Assembly (NCBI GenBank): GCA_948144175.1
Contig: CANXME010000095.1
Location: forward strand, 1,240,001 to 1,304,000
Source of the DNA: Closterium sp. NIES-65
Taxonomy: Eukaryota; Streptophyta; Zygnematophyceae; Desmidiales; Closteriaceae
Reading direction: 5' to 3'
Length of the DNA: 64,000 nucleotides
Part shown: positions 29,995-38,936 of the stretch, one piece after another
How positions within the stretch are numbered: the stretch's first letter is position 1
Layout: each line of letters opens with the position of its first letter
Notes under the pieces: model-generated
What the model was told of the DNA's origin: nothing
The model's input: only the letters and a program-made list of their open reading frames with translations
Databases searched by the model: none
Translations under genes and position numbers: made by a program

Positions 29995-30951
29995 GACAGC
30001 AGCTGAAAATCTCACCGGGCTGGGAGAGGCGGGTAGGTCAGCAGCAGAGGAACAGCAGAACGGCTCCGCAGGCGGCTCGGGCGGCGCGGGCGGCTCGGGC
30101 GGCACGGGCGGCTCGGCGGCGGCTCGGGCGGCGGCTCGGTGGCGGCTCGGCGGCGACTCGGCGGCGGCTCGGCGGCGGCTCAGGCGGCGGCGGCTCGGCG
30201 GCGGCTCGGCTGCTGCTGGGCGGCGCGGGCGGCTCGGGCGTCACGGGCGGCTCGGCGGCGGCTCGGGCGGCACGGGCGGCTCGGCGGCGGCTCGGGCGGC
30301 GGCTCGGCGGCGGCTCGGCGGCAGCTCGGCGGCGGCTCGGCGGCGGCTCGGCGGCGGCTCGGCGGTGGCTCAGGCGGCGGCGGCTGCTGCTGGGCGGATC
30401 GGCGGGGCCGCGTAGCAGAGTGGCGGCGGGGCCGCGACCGAAGAGAGCGGCGGGGCCGCGTAGCAGAGGGCGGCGGGGCCGCGTAGCAGAGGGCGGCGGG
30501 GCCGCGTAGCAGAGGGCGGCGGGGCCGCTACCGAAGAGAGCGGCGGGGCCGCGTAGCAGGGGGTGGCGGGGCCGCGTAGCAGAGGGCGGCGGGGCCGCGT
30601 AGCAGAGGGCGGCGGGGCCGCGATCGAAGGGCGGCGGGGCCGCGTAGCAGAGAGCGGCGGGGCCGCGTAGCAGAGGGCGGCGGGGCCGCGTGGCAAAGGG
30701 CGGCGGGGCCGCGATCGAAGGGCGGCGGGGCCGCGTAGCAGAGGGCGGCGGGGCCGCGTAGCAGAGGGCGGCGGGGCCGCGTAGCAGAGGGCGGCGGGGC
30801 CGCGAGGCAGAGGGCGGCGGGGCCGCGTGGGGAAGGGCGGCGCAACGGTCCGCTAGGGGCGACACGACGGGTCGCTAAAAAAAACGCGCCTCGGGGCGCG
30901 GTTCGGTGGGCCCTAGAAGCAGTCCCTAGGAGGGAACCTGCTCTGATTCCA
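29995..30951 (-). repeat. Element B leader: two minisatellites and PBS
   Basis: From about 30060 to 30375 are short units around GGCGGCTCGGCGGCGGCTC. From about 30400 to 30830 a 24-bp unit (GGCGGGGCCGCGTAGCAGAG) repeats some 18 times with occasional variants. The PBS TGGAATCAGAGCAGG (minus strand, 30937-30951) adjoins the LTR; one base differs from the canonical site. The open frames here are artefacts of the repeats. Confidence 0.85.
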
Positions 30952-31083
30952 TGTCGAAACAAAGAACGAGAATGAAATGACTATGAACGAAGTGAGTACA
31001 AATAGGAAACCCTAATTGGGTTGTACCCCCTATGGGATACCCCACTATAGCCTACAGAAACAAGTAAGCTATATGTTCTGACA
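30952..31083 (-). repeat. 5' LTR of element B
   Basis: 132 bp, identical to 23691-23822 except one base; followed by AACTC. Confidence 0.92.
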
Positions 31084-31088
31084 AACTC

Positions 31089-31889
31089 TATCATTTCCAG
31101 TTCAAGTGGGCTCCCGACAGGCGCGCCAATGAACCTTCTAATGAAATGGTAGAGCTGATTCACATTTTTAAAATCCACAGACATGCATTGTTAATGCAAC
31201 CATACATGGACATGAATGCACATGCACACATACAAACATGCAAACACAACCACACACATACGCACACAAACCTCAACACTCGAACGAAATAAACAGAAAC
31301 ATGCAAGGAAATATACCAACACAAAACAATTATCCTACAGAACATCAGCCACTGGTATAGTTTCATATTCCAAATGAAAGTGGACTTCTTGAAGGATACA
31401 GCAAAGTCTCTGAGGAGAAAACAGGGAGAGAAATGGGAAATAGAATGGGAAGAAAAAAAAAGAGACTGTGAAATAACCGATGAAAACGATTTGGAGATTG
31501 AAAACGACGGATGAAAACGGATTTGTAAGAATCAGCAGATACACATTTGAACATCAGTGAATAAAGTTGGAATCAAGAACACAAGACTTACACACCACAC
31601 ACTAATCTGCTGCTGCCTATAAAGAAAGGGTAACGAAGAGCTATAGAAAGTGGGCGGGAGAGAACTACATGAACAAAAAAAAACGGTAGTTTGGATGCAA
31701 CCAGAAACGGTAGCTTTGATTGAAACGAGAGTGATAGAAAGTGAGAGAGAACGAAAGAGAGAGAACGAGAGTGATAGAACGACAAAGAGAGAACGAGAGT
31801 GAGAGAACGACAGAGGGAATACGACAACGAGAGAACGAGAACGAGAGAACGAGAGAGACAGAACGGAAAAGAGAGAACGAGAAAGAGAT

Positions 31890-31976
<87 letters not shown>

Positions 31977-32819
31977 ACGAGAGAGAGAGAACGAGAACGA
32001 GAGAGCGCGAACGAGAGAGATAGAACGAGAACGAGAGAGAAAGAAAGAGGGAGAGAGACATAGAGAGAGAGAGAACAAGAGCACGAGAGAGATAGAACGA
32101 GAATGTAAGAGAGAGAGAACGAGAGAACGAGAGAGATAGAACGAGAGAGAGAGAGAACGACATGCTGCTCGGGTCGAGTTAATTTCAATCTGGCTATCAA
32201 GGCAAAGAAGGTTGGCGTTCAAATCGACCTAACAAAAACATAAGATGAAAGGAAGTAAAAACGTCAATGAAATATGCAAATACGAGACTGTAAGCATGCA
32301 ACACAGGAAAGAGGCGATGAATACTTGAAGCATGGATGCAATCTAGTGAAAGACCTAAAGCTAAAGTATCTACAACAATCCTAGAACCTACGCCTTAAAA
32401 AACCTGCGGCCAATACTATGTTAAACGACTACGATATGAGAGTGAGAAATGTTAGTCTAGCTTGTAACGATCTGATTTTGTTTGATTTGATTTTCTTACC
32501 TTGCACTAGTAGGTGGAGCGTGTCTGGCGGGGAGCTCATCTAGCGAGAAGGAGCAGCGAGAAAAAAAAAGGAACAAACAAACCCTAGAGCAGTTTCTGAT
32601 TCGTCGCAAAGCTTCAAGTCCAATCAAATTAATTGTTCATGCACAACATCAGTACTATTGCAGATGATTGAAGTTGGATGGGAAATCGAAAGGTCTCCGG
32701 CTTGACTCCTGCAGTTGCGCTTTTTCATTACTCTCCAAGTGAGAGGAAGTACCTCTTAGTGTCATACTACAGCATCATGTACAGATTTAGTTGTACAAAT
32801 GTATGTAAATACGCAAAAC
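31089..32819. other. AT-rich non-coding DNA with a (GA)n microsatellite
   Basis: Continuation of the AT-rich segment across insertion B. It contains irregular GAGAGAAC repeats from about 31736 to 32160, with pure (GA)n at about 31892-31970. The long Ser/Leu and Arg/Glu frames are microsatellite artefacts. No transposase, RNA gene or intact ORF is recognised. Confidence 0.6.
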
Positions 32820-32831
32820 GCTTCGCAACCC

Positions 32832-33481
32832 TAAGACGATTTCGTCGCCTCTTGTTTTTTTTCCGCCGCGTTGCGCCCTACTGTCGCCCCTAGCGGGCCC
32901 TACTCCTGCGTCGCGCCCTGCTGCTGCGTCGCGCCCTGCTGCTGCGCCGCGCCCTGCTGCTTCGTCACGCCCTGTGGCCGCGTCGCGCCCTGCTGCTGCG
33001 TCGCGCCCTGCTGCCGCGTCACGCCCTGCTGCCGCGTTGCGCCCACTGCTGCTACGTCTCCCGACCGCCGCGTCGCCCGCCCGCCGCGTCCCGCGCCCCT
33101 CAGCCGCGTCGCCCGCCCTACTGCGCCGCCCGCGCCTTGCTGCGCCGCCCGCGCCTTGCTGCGCCGCCCGCGCCCTGCTGCGCCGCCCGCGCCCTGCTGC
33201 GCCGCCCGCGCCCTGCTGCGCCGCCCGCGTCCTGCTGTGCCGCCCACGCCCTACTGCGCCGCCCGCGCCCTGCTGCGCCGCCAGCGCCTTGCTGCGCCGC
33301 CCGCGCCCTGTTGCGCCGCCCGCGCCCTGCTGCGTCGCCCGCGCCCTGCTGCGCCGCCAGCGCCTTGCTGCGCCGCCCGCGCCCTGCTGCGCCGCCCGCG
33401 CCCTGCTGCGCCGTTGCGCGTCCTTCTGCCGCCTCGCCTGCCCTGCGTCGCGCGTCCTGCTGCTCGTCACCGCCTAGCACT
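32832..33481 (+). repeat. Element F leader minisatellite
   Basis: The GC-rich leader directly precedes F's gag. Units around CTGCTGCGTCGCGCC come first, then an 18-bp unit (CTGCGCCGCCCGCGCC core) repeats about 17 times between 33118 and 33420. It ends at the original gag start (ATGGCC, 33482-33487), which was then split by element E. Confidence 0.8.
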
Positions 33482-33487
33482 ATGGCC

Positions 33488-33620
33488 TGTGAGAATAAGC
33501 GAACAGGAAATGAATGAACTAGCAGTGAAATGAGTACAAGTAGGAAACCCTAGAATTGTGTACCCCCTATAGGCTAACCCACTGTAGCCTACACAAGAAT
33601 AACATATATAATGTTTGACA
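33488..33620 (-). repeat. Complete LTR of element E
   Basis: 133 bp, TGTGAGAATAAGC...TTTGACA, with the purine tract (minus GGGGGTG) directly inside it. It belongs to the same LTR subgroup as remnants at 15527 and 60543. Confidence 0.88.
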
Positions 33621-33826
33621 CACCCCCATAGGCAAAGTGGGGGAGAACAAGGGGTCACAAGACCAGTCAAGCAAAGCAAAGCAAGCTCCGGGTGGATCAC
33701 AAAGTCACCACACAGTCCGAGCACAAGAGCAGGGCCAGAGGCCAGTTCACATGCAGGAGTACAGACATATATATAAAACTAGACAAGCAAGAGCAGGTAT
33801 ATATATATGTCACAGTACAAGTGAAG

Positions 33827-35400
33827 TCAAGAGGAGAGCAAGTGAGGCAAGACAGGCACAAGACCCAGCTGGGTGCAAAAGCGCTGATGGTCACAAGGCG
33901 CGAGTGCCTTGGTGAACACATCAGCAGTGTTGGCCTCAGAGGCCACGTACGCAAGTCGCAACTGACCACGCTGCTGCAGCTCACGAGCAAGGAAGTAGCG
34001 GAGAGCAATGTGCTTCGTTCTGTGCTCCAAGCGCTGCTCTCGACACAAGGCCAGCATGGCCTTGTTGTCTACGTACAGCACTGGAGGAGAACGAGGCGGC
34101 TCTCCAAGGTCAGTCAGCAGGTAGGTGAGCCAGCGAAGCTCCTATGCAGCCATGGCCCCGGCGTAGATCTCAGCCTCACAACTGGAGCCGAGAACCGAAG
34201 ACGAGCGAGTAGACCGCCACGAGACAGAGCCGGAACCAAGGCTGAAGGTGTAACCCTGTGACGACCGCTGCGTAGCCTGGTCGTCAGCCCAAGAAGCGTC
34301 CGCGTGGCCGGTAAGGACCACTGGACTCCGCCCTCCAAGCACTAGCCCCATGCCCGACGTACTGCACAGGTAGCGCAATACCCTCTTCGCTGCAGCCATG
34401 TGCTCTGGTCTGTGTCTCCCAGGAGCAACATAGCGTGCAAGAATGCTCAGAGGGTATGCAAGGTCAGGTCGTGTGCAGGTCATCAGGTACATGAGGCAGC
34501 CAACAAGCTCTACATACGGACCACTCGACTCTACGGACTCATCCGAAGGCAGAGCTGAGAGTGAGTGGCGAGTAGGCAGAGGAGTGGCCTGAGGCGAGGA
34601 GTACGTGAAGCCGAAGCGCTGAAGGACCTGCTGCACCATGTGTGACTGAGTCAAGGTAATGGTGCGGCGTGCTCTGTCCCGAGTGATCTGCAAGCCAAGG
34701 TAGCTGCGCAGTTCACCCAGGTCTGTGCACGTGTGTCTCTTCAGCAGCTCGGACTTCACGTAGGCGAGTCCAGCAGTGTCCGCTGTGGCAAAGACCAAGT
34801 CGTCGACGTACACGAGGATGTAGAACGGCGGCAGGGAAGTGTCGGTGCGAAGAAACAGCGACGGGTCAGCAGTAGAAGGAGCAAACCCAAGAGCCGCAAG
34901 CGTAGTCCTCAGTGTGTCGTGCCACTTACGCGGTGCCTGGCGGAGACCGTAGACTGGCCGTCGGAGGCTCCACTGGGTGCCAGGAGGGAAAGTCCCAGTG
35001 AAGCCAGGTGGACGGCGAAGCCAGAGGAGATCTCCCAGTGAAACCCTAAGCCTTCGTCCTAGAGGAGATCTCCCAGTGAAACCCTCATTCTCCTCACTAT
35101 AAGTCACAGCATACATAGCAGCAAGGATAGCATCAAAATCAAGATCAAAGATCGCTACACCAGCCCTAAGAAGCTCATCCCAGTGGGGGATCTCACTAGC
35201 CCCAGGGAACTGCTGACGCCAAGCGTCCGTCAGGCGGCCAAAGCAGCGCTGGGTGGCGTGGGCACCCCCACACTGCTCACCCGCGCGGTCGCCGGAACGA
35301 AGAACGTAGGTGCAGGGACCAGTACCCCCACCCCTCTGACGCCCAGCGTACCACTCACGAAGCTGCTGAGGCGGAGGAATGTCCCGCGAGCGCTGCTGCG
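33827..35400 (-). pseudogene. Gag zinc-knuckle region fused to RT-RNase H (element E, left half)
   Basis: On the minus strand, gag sequence (QQLREWYAGRQR, zinc knuckle, CFGRLTDAWRQQF, ILAAMYAV) runs in frame into WLRRPPGFTGTFPPG of RT, skipping protease, integrase, linker and the first part of RT. A 24-bp repeat (AGGAGATCTCCCAGTGAAAC core) flanks the joint. YVDDLVFA and RNase H motifs follow. One CAG-to-TAG change (34142-34144) interrupts RNase H before ELRWLTYLL, and the frame then runs to the stop at 33827. A deletion derivative that cannot be autonomous. Confidence 0.8.
34896..35024 (-). repeat. Left inverted-repeat arm of element E
   Basis: 129 bp of RT coding sequence, the reverse complement of 37008-37136 with one mismatch. 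Confidence 0.85.
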
Positions 35401-37136
35401 GGTGCTGAGCCTGGGGATGCTGACTCTGGGGGTGCTGTGCGCGGGGGTGCTGAGCCTGGGGGTGCTACTGCTGGGGGTGCTGGGCCTGGGGGTGCTACTG
35501 CGGAGGGTGCGGAGCCTGGGGGTGCTGAGCCGGGGGGTGCTGTGCCTGGAGGTGCTGGGTCTGGGGGTACTGGGTCGGGAGCTGCTGAGCCTGGGGGTGC
35601 TGAGCTGGGAGCTGCTGAGCCTGGGGGTGCTGCGTCTGGAGCTGCTGAGCCTGGGGTTTCTTCTGCTGCTGCGTCTCGCCGGGAGCCCCTCTCTCCACAG
35701 GAGCTGCGCGAGTGGTTCGCTCGCCGCTGGAGGCGTGCTGCTGAGTCTGGAGGTGCTGCTGGAGCTGGAGCTGGAGCTTCTTCGACCGTCGAGGGTGCGG
35801 GTGCTGCCGGTCCCGGAGCTGCTGGACCTGGAGCTGGAGCTGCTGAGGGCGTTGGTGTTGAGCCTACTGCTGTTGGTCCTGCCGCTGGAGGTGTGGGTGG
35901 CGCTGGTGCTGTCGCTGAGGGTGCTGGTGCTGTCCCTGCTGAGTCTGGAGCTGCCGCGCGGCCTCGGCCGTACTTCGTTCCGCTCCTGCAGCAGGTTCTT
36001 GGTCTTTCTCCTCCAGTAGAGGGTCCACCGCCTGTCCAGTCGCAGTCCCTGCTGAAGCCTTCCTCTCCACTGCCTGCTCCCTCTCCTTACACTGGTCCTA
36101 CTGGAGGTCTTGCTGAGCGTCGTGAGCCTGCGTCTCGTCCCGCGTCGCCTGTTCGTGCTGCTCGCGCTAGTGGTCGCAGTTCGCGTCAGCGTCCTCCTCC
36201 TGTCCCTGGCACGCACCGGATGTCTTTGCGTCCGTCCACTGCTCCTCTGCGTGCCCCTTTGCCTTCTCCTCCTGAGTCCTCTCTTCTTGCGCTTGCCGAC
36301 CCTGAGTCGGACTCTCTTCGTGCTGCCAGTCCTACTGTCACGCGTCTGCTTGCTACTGTCGTCACTGACCCCTCTTTTGAGTCCACTGCTGCGTCTGCTC
36401 TAGACGCTGAGCTCGTCGACTTTGCTGCTCGCTGTCGTCTCGACTACGCTGCTAGTCTTGTTGCTGAGTCTGCGTCTGTCTGTCCTCCGTCCGTCGGGGG
36501 TGAGTGTGCTCTTGGCACGGACGTCCTAGAGGACAGGCAGGAGGAGTTCCAGTGTCTAGCGGCTGCTTCACCTCATCTCGCGTCTGTACTGCTTGCCCCT
36601 GAGGGAGACCCGGATGCACTAGACATCCCGACTCCGCGTTCTTACGCGGAGGCCGTAGAGGGTCCCTACTCCTCTCAGTGGCAGGCAGCTATGGATGCAG
36701 AGATGGCTTCCTGGAAGTCCACAGGCACCTACGTTGACGCGGTTCCCCCTCCTGGGGCGAACATCGTCAGTGGCATGTGGATCTTCAGGGTGAAGCGGCC
36801 GCCGGGCTCTCCACCTGTCTTCAAGGCACGGTACGTTGCTCGTGGCTTCAGTCAGCGGCAGGGAGTTGACTACTTTCAGTCCTTCTCTCCCACCCCGAAG
36901 ATGACTACTCTTCGGGTGCTGCTGCACATAGCCGCTCAGCGCGACTACGAGCTTCACTCTCTCGACTTCAGCACTGCGTTCTTGCAGGGTAGCCTGCACG
37001 AGGAGATCTGGCTTCGCCGTCCACCTGGCTTCACTGGGACTTTCCCTCCTGGCACCCAGTGGAGCCTCCGACGGCCAGTCTACGGTCTCCGCCAGGCACC
37101 GCGTGAGTGGCACGACACACTGAGGACTACGCTTGC
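35401..37136 (+). pseudogene. Linker and partial RT (element E, right half, inverted)
   Basis: A plus-strand frame open from 35437 encodes GGAEP-type linker repeats, EPLSPQELREWFARRWRR, a Pro/Ala-rich linker, then RT from TPRSYAEAVEGPYSSQW through ARYVARGFSQRQGVDYF and HSLDFSTAFLQGSLHEEIW to DTLRTTLA. It is cut before the YVDD motif and runs into 22 bp of LTR, where a stop occurs. Catalytic Asp of motif A (LDFSTAF) is kept, but the domain is incomplete. Confidence 0.8.
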
Positions 37137-37158
37137 ATAACATATATAATGTTTGACA
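37008..37158 (-). repeat. Right inverted-repeat arm plus 22-bp LTR end of element E
   Basis: 37008-37136 is the second 129-bp arm. 37137-37158 (ATAACATATATAATGTTTGACA, split ATAACATATA and TAATGTTTGACA) matches the last 22 bp of the LTR at 33488-33620. TGGCC follows. Confidence 0.85.
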
Positions 37159-38936
37159 TGGCCACCCTTCGTGTTCTTTCCTTCAACACTGAGGGCCGCC
37201 CTGTAGATTTCGACGCCTGGCTCGATGACTTGCAGCTCTACCTCCTTAGCACTAGCAAAGACGAGATCTCCCTCTTTGATCACACCTCCGGTGCTCTAGC
37301 CGCTCCTGCTGACACAGCTGCCCTTAGCGAGCGCTCTCAGTGGCTGACAGACGATGCTGCTGCCCGCCTTGCTATTCGCAACCACCTGCCGCTGGCGGAA
37401 CTTAAGCACTTTGTCGAGCACAAAACCGCTAAGGCCCTGTACGACGCTGTAGTTGCTCGCTACTCCTCCCCTGCCACTGCTGCGCTCAGCCGCCTCATGC
37501 TGCCGTACCTGTTCCCCGAGCTGTCGAGCTTTGCCACCGTAGCCGACCTCATCACTCACCTTTGCTCTAGTGACGCTCGTGTCCGTGCATTCCGCAAGGA
37601 GTTTGCTGCCCAGCACCCCCCTCCGATGTACTGGACGCTCCACTTTATAGTGACCCGCCTCCCTGACACCCTTCACTCAGTCAGGGATCACTTCCTAGCG
37701 CGCTGTCCCTCCGACCTCACCATAGACCTCCTAGAGGAGCACCTCTTAGCCACTGAGAGCAACATTGTTAGTGTGGCTGCTGCTCGTGGCGCTCCTCGCA
37801 CCCCCATCTTTGAGGGGTGCGCTTCTTCCCCTCTTGCCCCCTCCTACGCCACTGTTGCCGCTGTAGACTTCCTCGGAGCCGACTCGGTTGGTGCTGCCTC
37901 CACTTCTGCTGGGCGGCGCCGCACCGGCAAGGGCAAGGGGGGAAAGGGCGGTGGTGGCGGTGGCGGCGGAGGAGGAGGTGGAGGAGGTGGGGGTGGCGGT
38001 GGGAGTGGAGGCTGTGGCGGCGGGAGTGCTGGTGGGAGTGGTAGCGGCGGTGGTGGAAGTGGTGGTGGTGGTGGCGGTGGGAGTGGCGGTGGTGGCGGTA
38101 GCGGCGGTGGTGGAGGCAGCGGAGGCAGTGGCGGTCGTGGTGGAGGCGCTGGTCAGAGACAGCAGGAGCAGCGGTCCCTTACGCCTCAGCAGCTTTGTGA
38201 GTGGTTGGCTCAGAGGAGTACGTCTGGAGGTCCTCGCTGTTCGTATGTCATTCGCATCGGTGAGCGTGCTGGTCAGACATGCGGCAAGCTCCACCCCCAG
38301 CAGCGTTGCTTCTCCCGCCTTGACGATGCCTGTCGTGAGGAGATGGGTGCAGAGGTTGAGACCCCTCGCTGGTTTGATCTGCTTAAGAAGGGTGTAGACA
38401 TCTTTGCTCTTGACTATGATGCTATTCTTATTGCCATGTATGCATTGTCTGTTAGTGCTGAGGGTGAGTGCTACCTGTGTCTACCGCCTGATCCAGGTAT
38501 AGAGCCAGCAGCTCTTGGTGCTTGCGAGTCTGCGCTCTCAGGTACCGCGTCCGCTGCCTCAGGTGCGGGTGAGTCTGCACTGTCAGGTACTGCGCCTTCT
38601 ACCGCCTTGCACACCTTCACTCTTGACTCAGGTGCTTCCAGGTGTTTCTTCCGTGACAGCACAACCCTCACACCGCTCCCTGCACCAGTTGTAGTCTCCC
38701 TGGCTGACCCCTCGGGGGGTCCAGTCCTTGCATGGTCTACCAATGTGCTTCCTTGCCCAGCGGTCCCGTCTGGTTCGCTGTCACGTCTCCACCTCCCCTC
38801 GTTCTCTACGATCTTGGTGAGCAACGCTGTCCTTCAGGACCACTGGGTTGATACCTTCACCCCTGGAGGACAGCGTGTGGCGATCTGTACGTACTCCAGG
38901 ACTGGGCGACACCTGGCCACGTTCACGCGTGCGTAA
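37158..38936 (+). CDS. Gag-protease of element F (open, truncated)
   Basis: A 592-aa open frame starting MATLRVLSFNTEGRPVDF. The ATG is rebuilt from the last base of element E's LTR plus the TGGCC duplication, so gag coding survived the insertion, but it is now separated from F's promoter by E. Features: helical gag domain (about 1-230), Gly-rich tract (about 265-330), an LTPQQLCEWLAQR motif, an atypical zinc knuckle (C-x13-C-x3-H-x4-C), and protease FTLDSGASRCFFRD. A TAA after TFTRA ends the frame where relatives continue into integrase, so the pol part is not translated. Confidence 0.8.
   Translation: MATLRVLSFNTEGRPVDFDAWLDDLQLYLLSTSKDEISLFDHTSGALAAPADTAALSERSQWLTDDAAARLAIRNHLPLAELKHFVEHKTAKALYDAVVARYSSPATAALSRLMLPYLFPELSSFATVADLITHLCSSDARVRAFRKEFAAQHPPPMYWTLHFIVTRLPDTLHSVRDHFLARCPSDLTIDLLEEHLLATESNIVSVAAARGAPRTPIFEGCASSPLAPSYATVAAVDFLGADSVGAASTSAGRRRTGKGKGGKGGGGGGGGGGGGGGGGGGGSGGCGGGSAGGSGSGGGGSGGGGGGGSGGGGGSGGGGGSGGSGGRGGGAGQRQQEQRSLTPQQLCEWLAQRSTSGGPRCSYVIRIGERAGQTCGKLHPQQRCFSRLDDACREEMGAEVETPRWFDLLKKGVDIFALDYDAILIAMYALSVSAEGECYLCLPPDPGIEPAALGACESALSGTASAASGAGESALSGTAPSTALHTFTLDSGASRCFFRDSTTLTPLPAPVVVSLADPSGGPVLAWSTNVLPCPAVPSGSLSRLHLPSFSTILVSNAVLQDHWVDTFTPGGQRVAICTYSRTGRHLATFTRA

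Larger units (their letters stand above)
23691..31083 (-). mobile_element. Element B: near-intact Ty1/copia retrotransposon
   Basis: A 7393-bp element with 132-bp LTRs differing at one base and a perfect duplication AACTC (23686-23690 and 31084-31088). On minus: 5' LTR, PBS TGGAATCAGAGCAGG, minisatellite leader, gag-pol with one nonsense codon, 3' untranslated part, purine tract, 3' LTR. It inserted recently into AT-rich DNA within F's leader. Confidence 0.95.
33488..37158 (-). mobile_element. Element E: TSD-flanked palindromic copia derivative
   Basis: It has one complete LTR (33488-33620) at the left, only the terminal 22 bp of an LTR at the right (37137-37158), and a perfect duplication TGGCC (33483-33487 and 37159-37163). 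The left half (33621 to about 35400) is minus-strand copia with gag fused to RT-RNase H. The right half (about 35401-37136) is plus-strand linker plus RT. The halves meet head to head, and 34896-35024 and 37008-37136 are inverted copies of the same RT segment, 129 bp with one mismatch. The duplication shows the rearranged molecule integrated as a unit. Confidence 0.85.

Noticed and set aside
30038..30865. 275-codon frame in the element B leader
   Set aside because: It consists of the 24-bp and GGCGGCTCG minisatellites in front of the real gag start at 29994; open in several registers.
31532..32222. Ser/Leu-rich frames of up to 222 codons on the minus strand
   Set aside because: They read through the (GA)n and GAGAGAAC repeats; length reflects lack of stops in the repeat.
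37107..37157. 17-codon upstream extension of F's gag
   Set aside because: It is antisense-joined RT and LTR stub sequence from element E; the gag start is the ATG at 37158.
33488..37158. Two separate, convergent or divergent copia elements instead of one
   Set aside because: One TGGCC duplication encloses both halves, and the arms are nearly identical, which fits a single rearranged integrant better.
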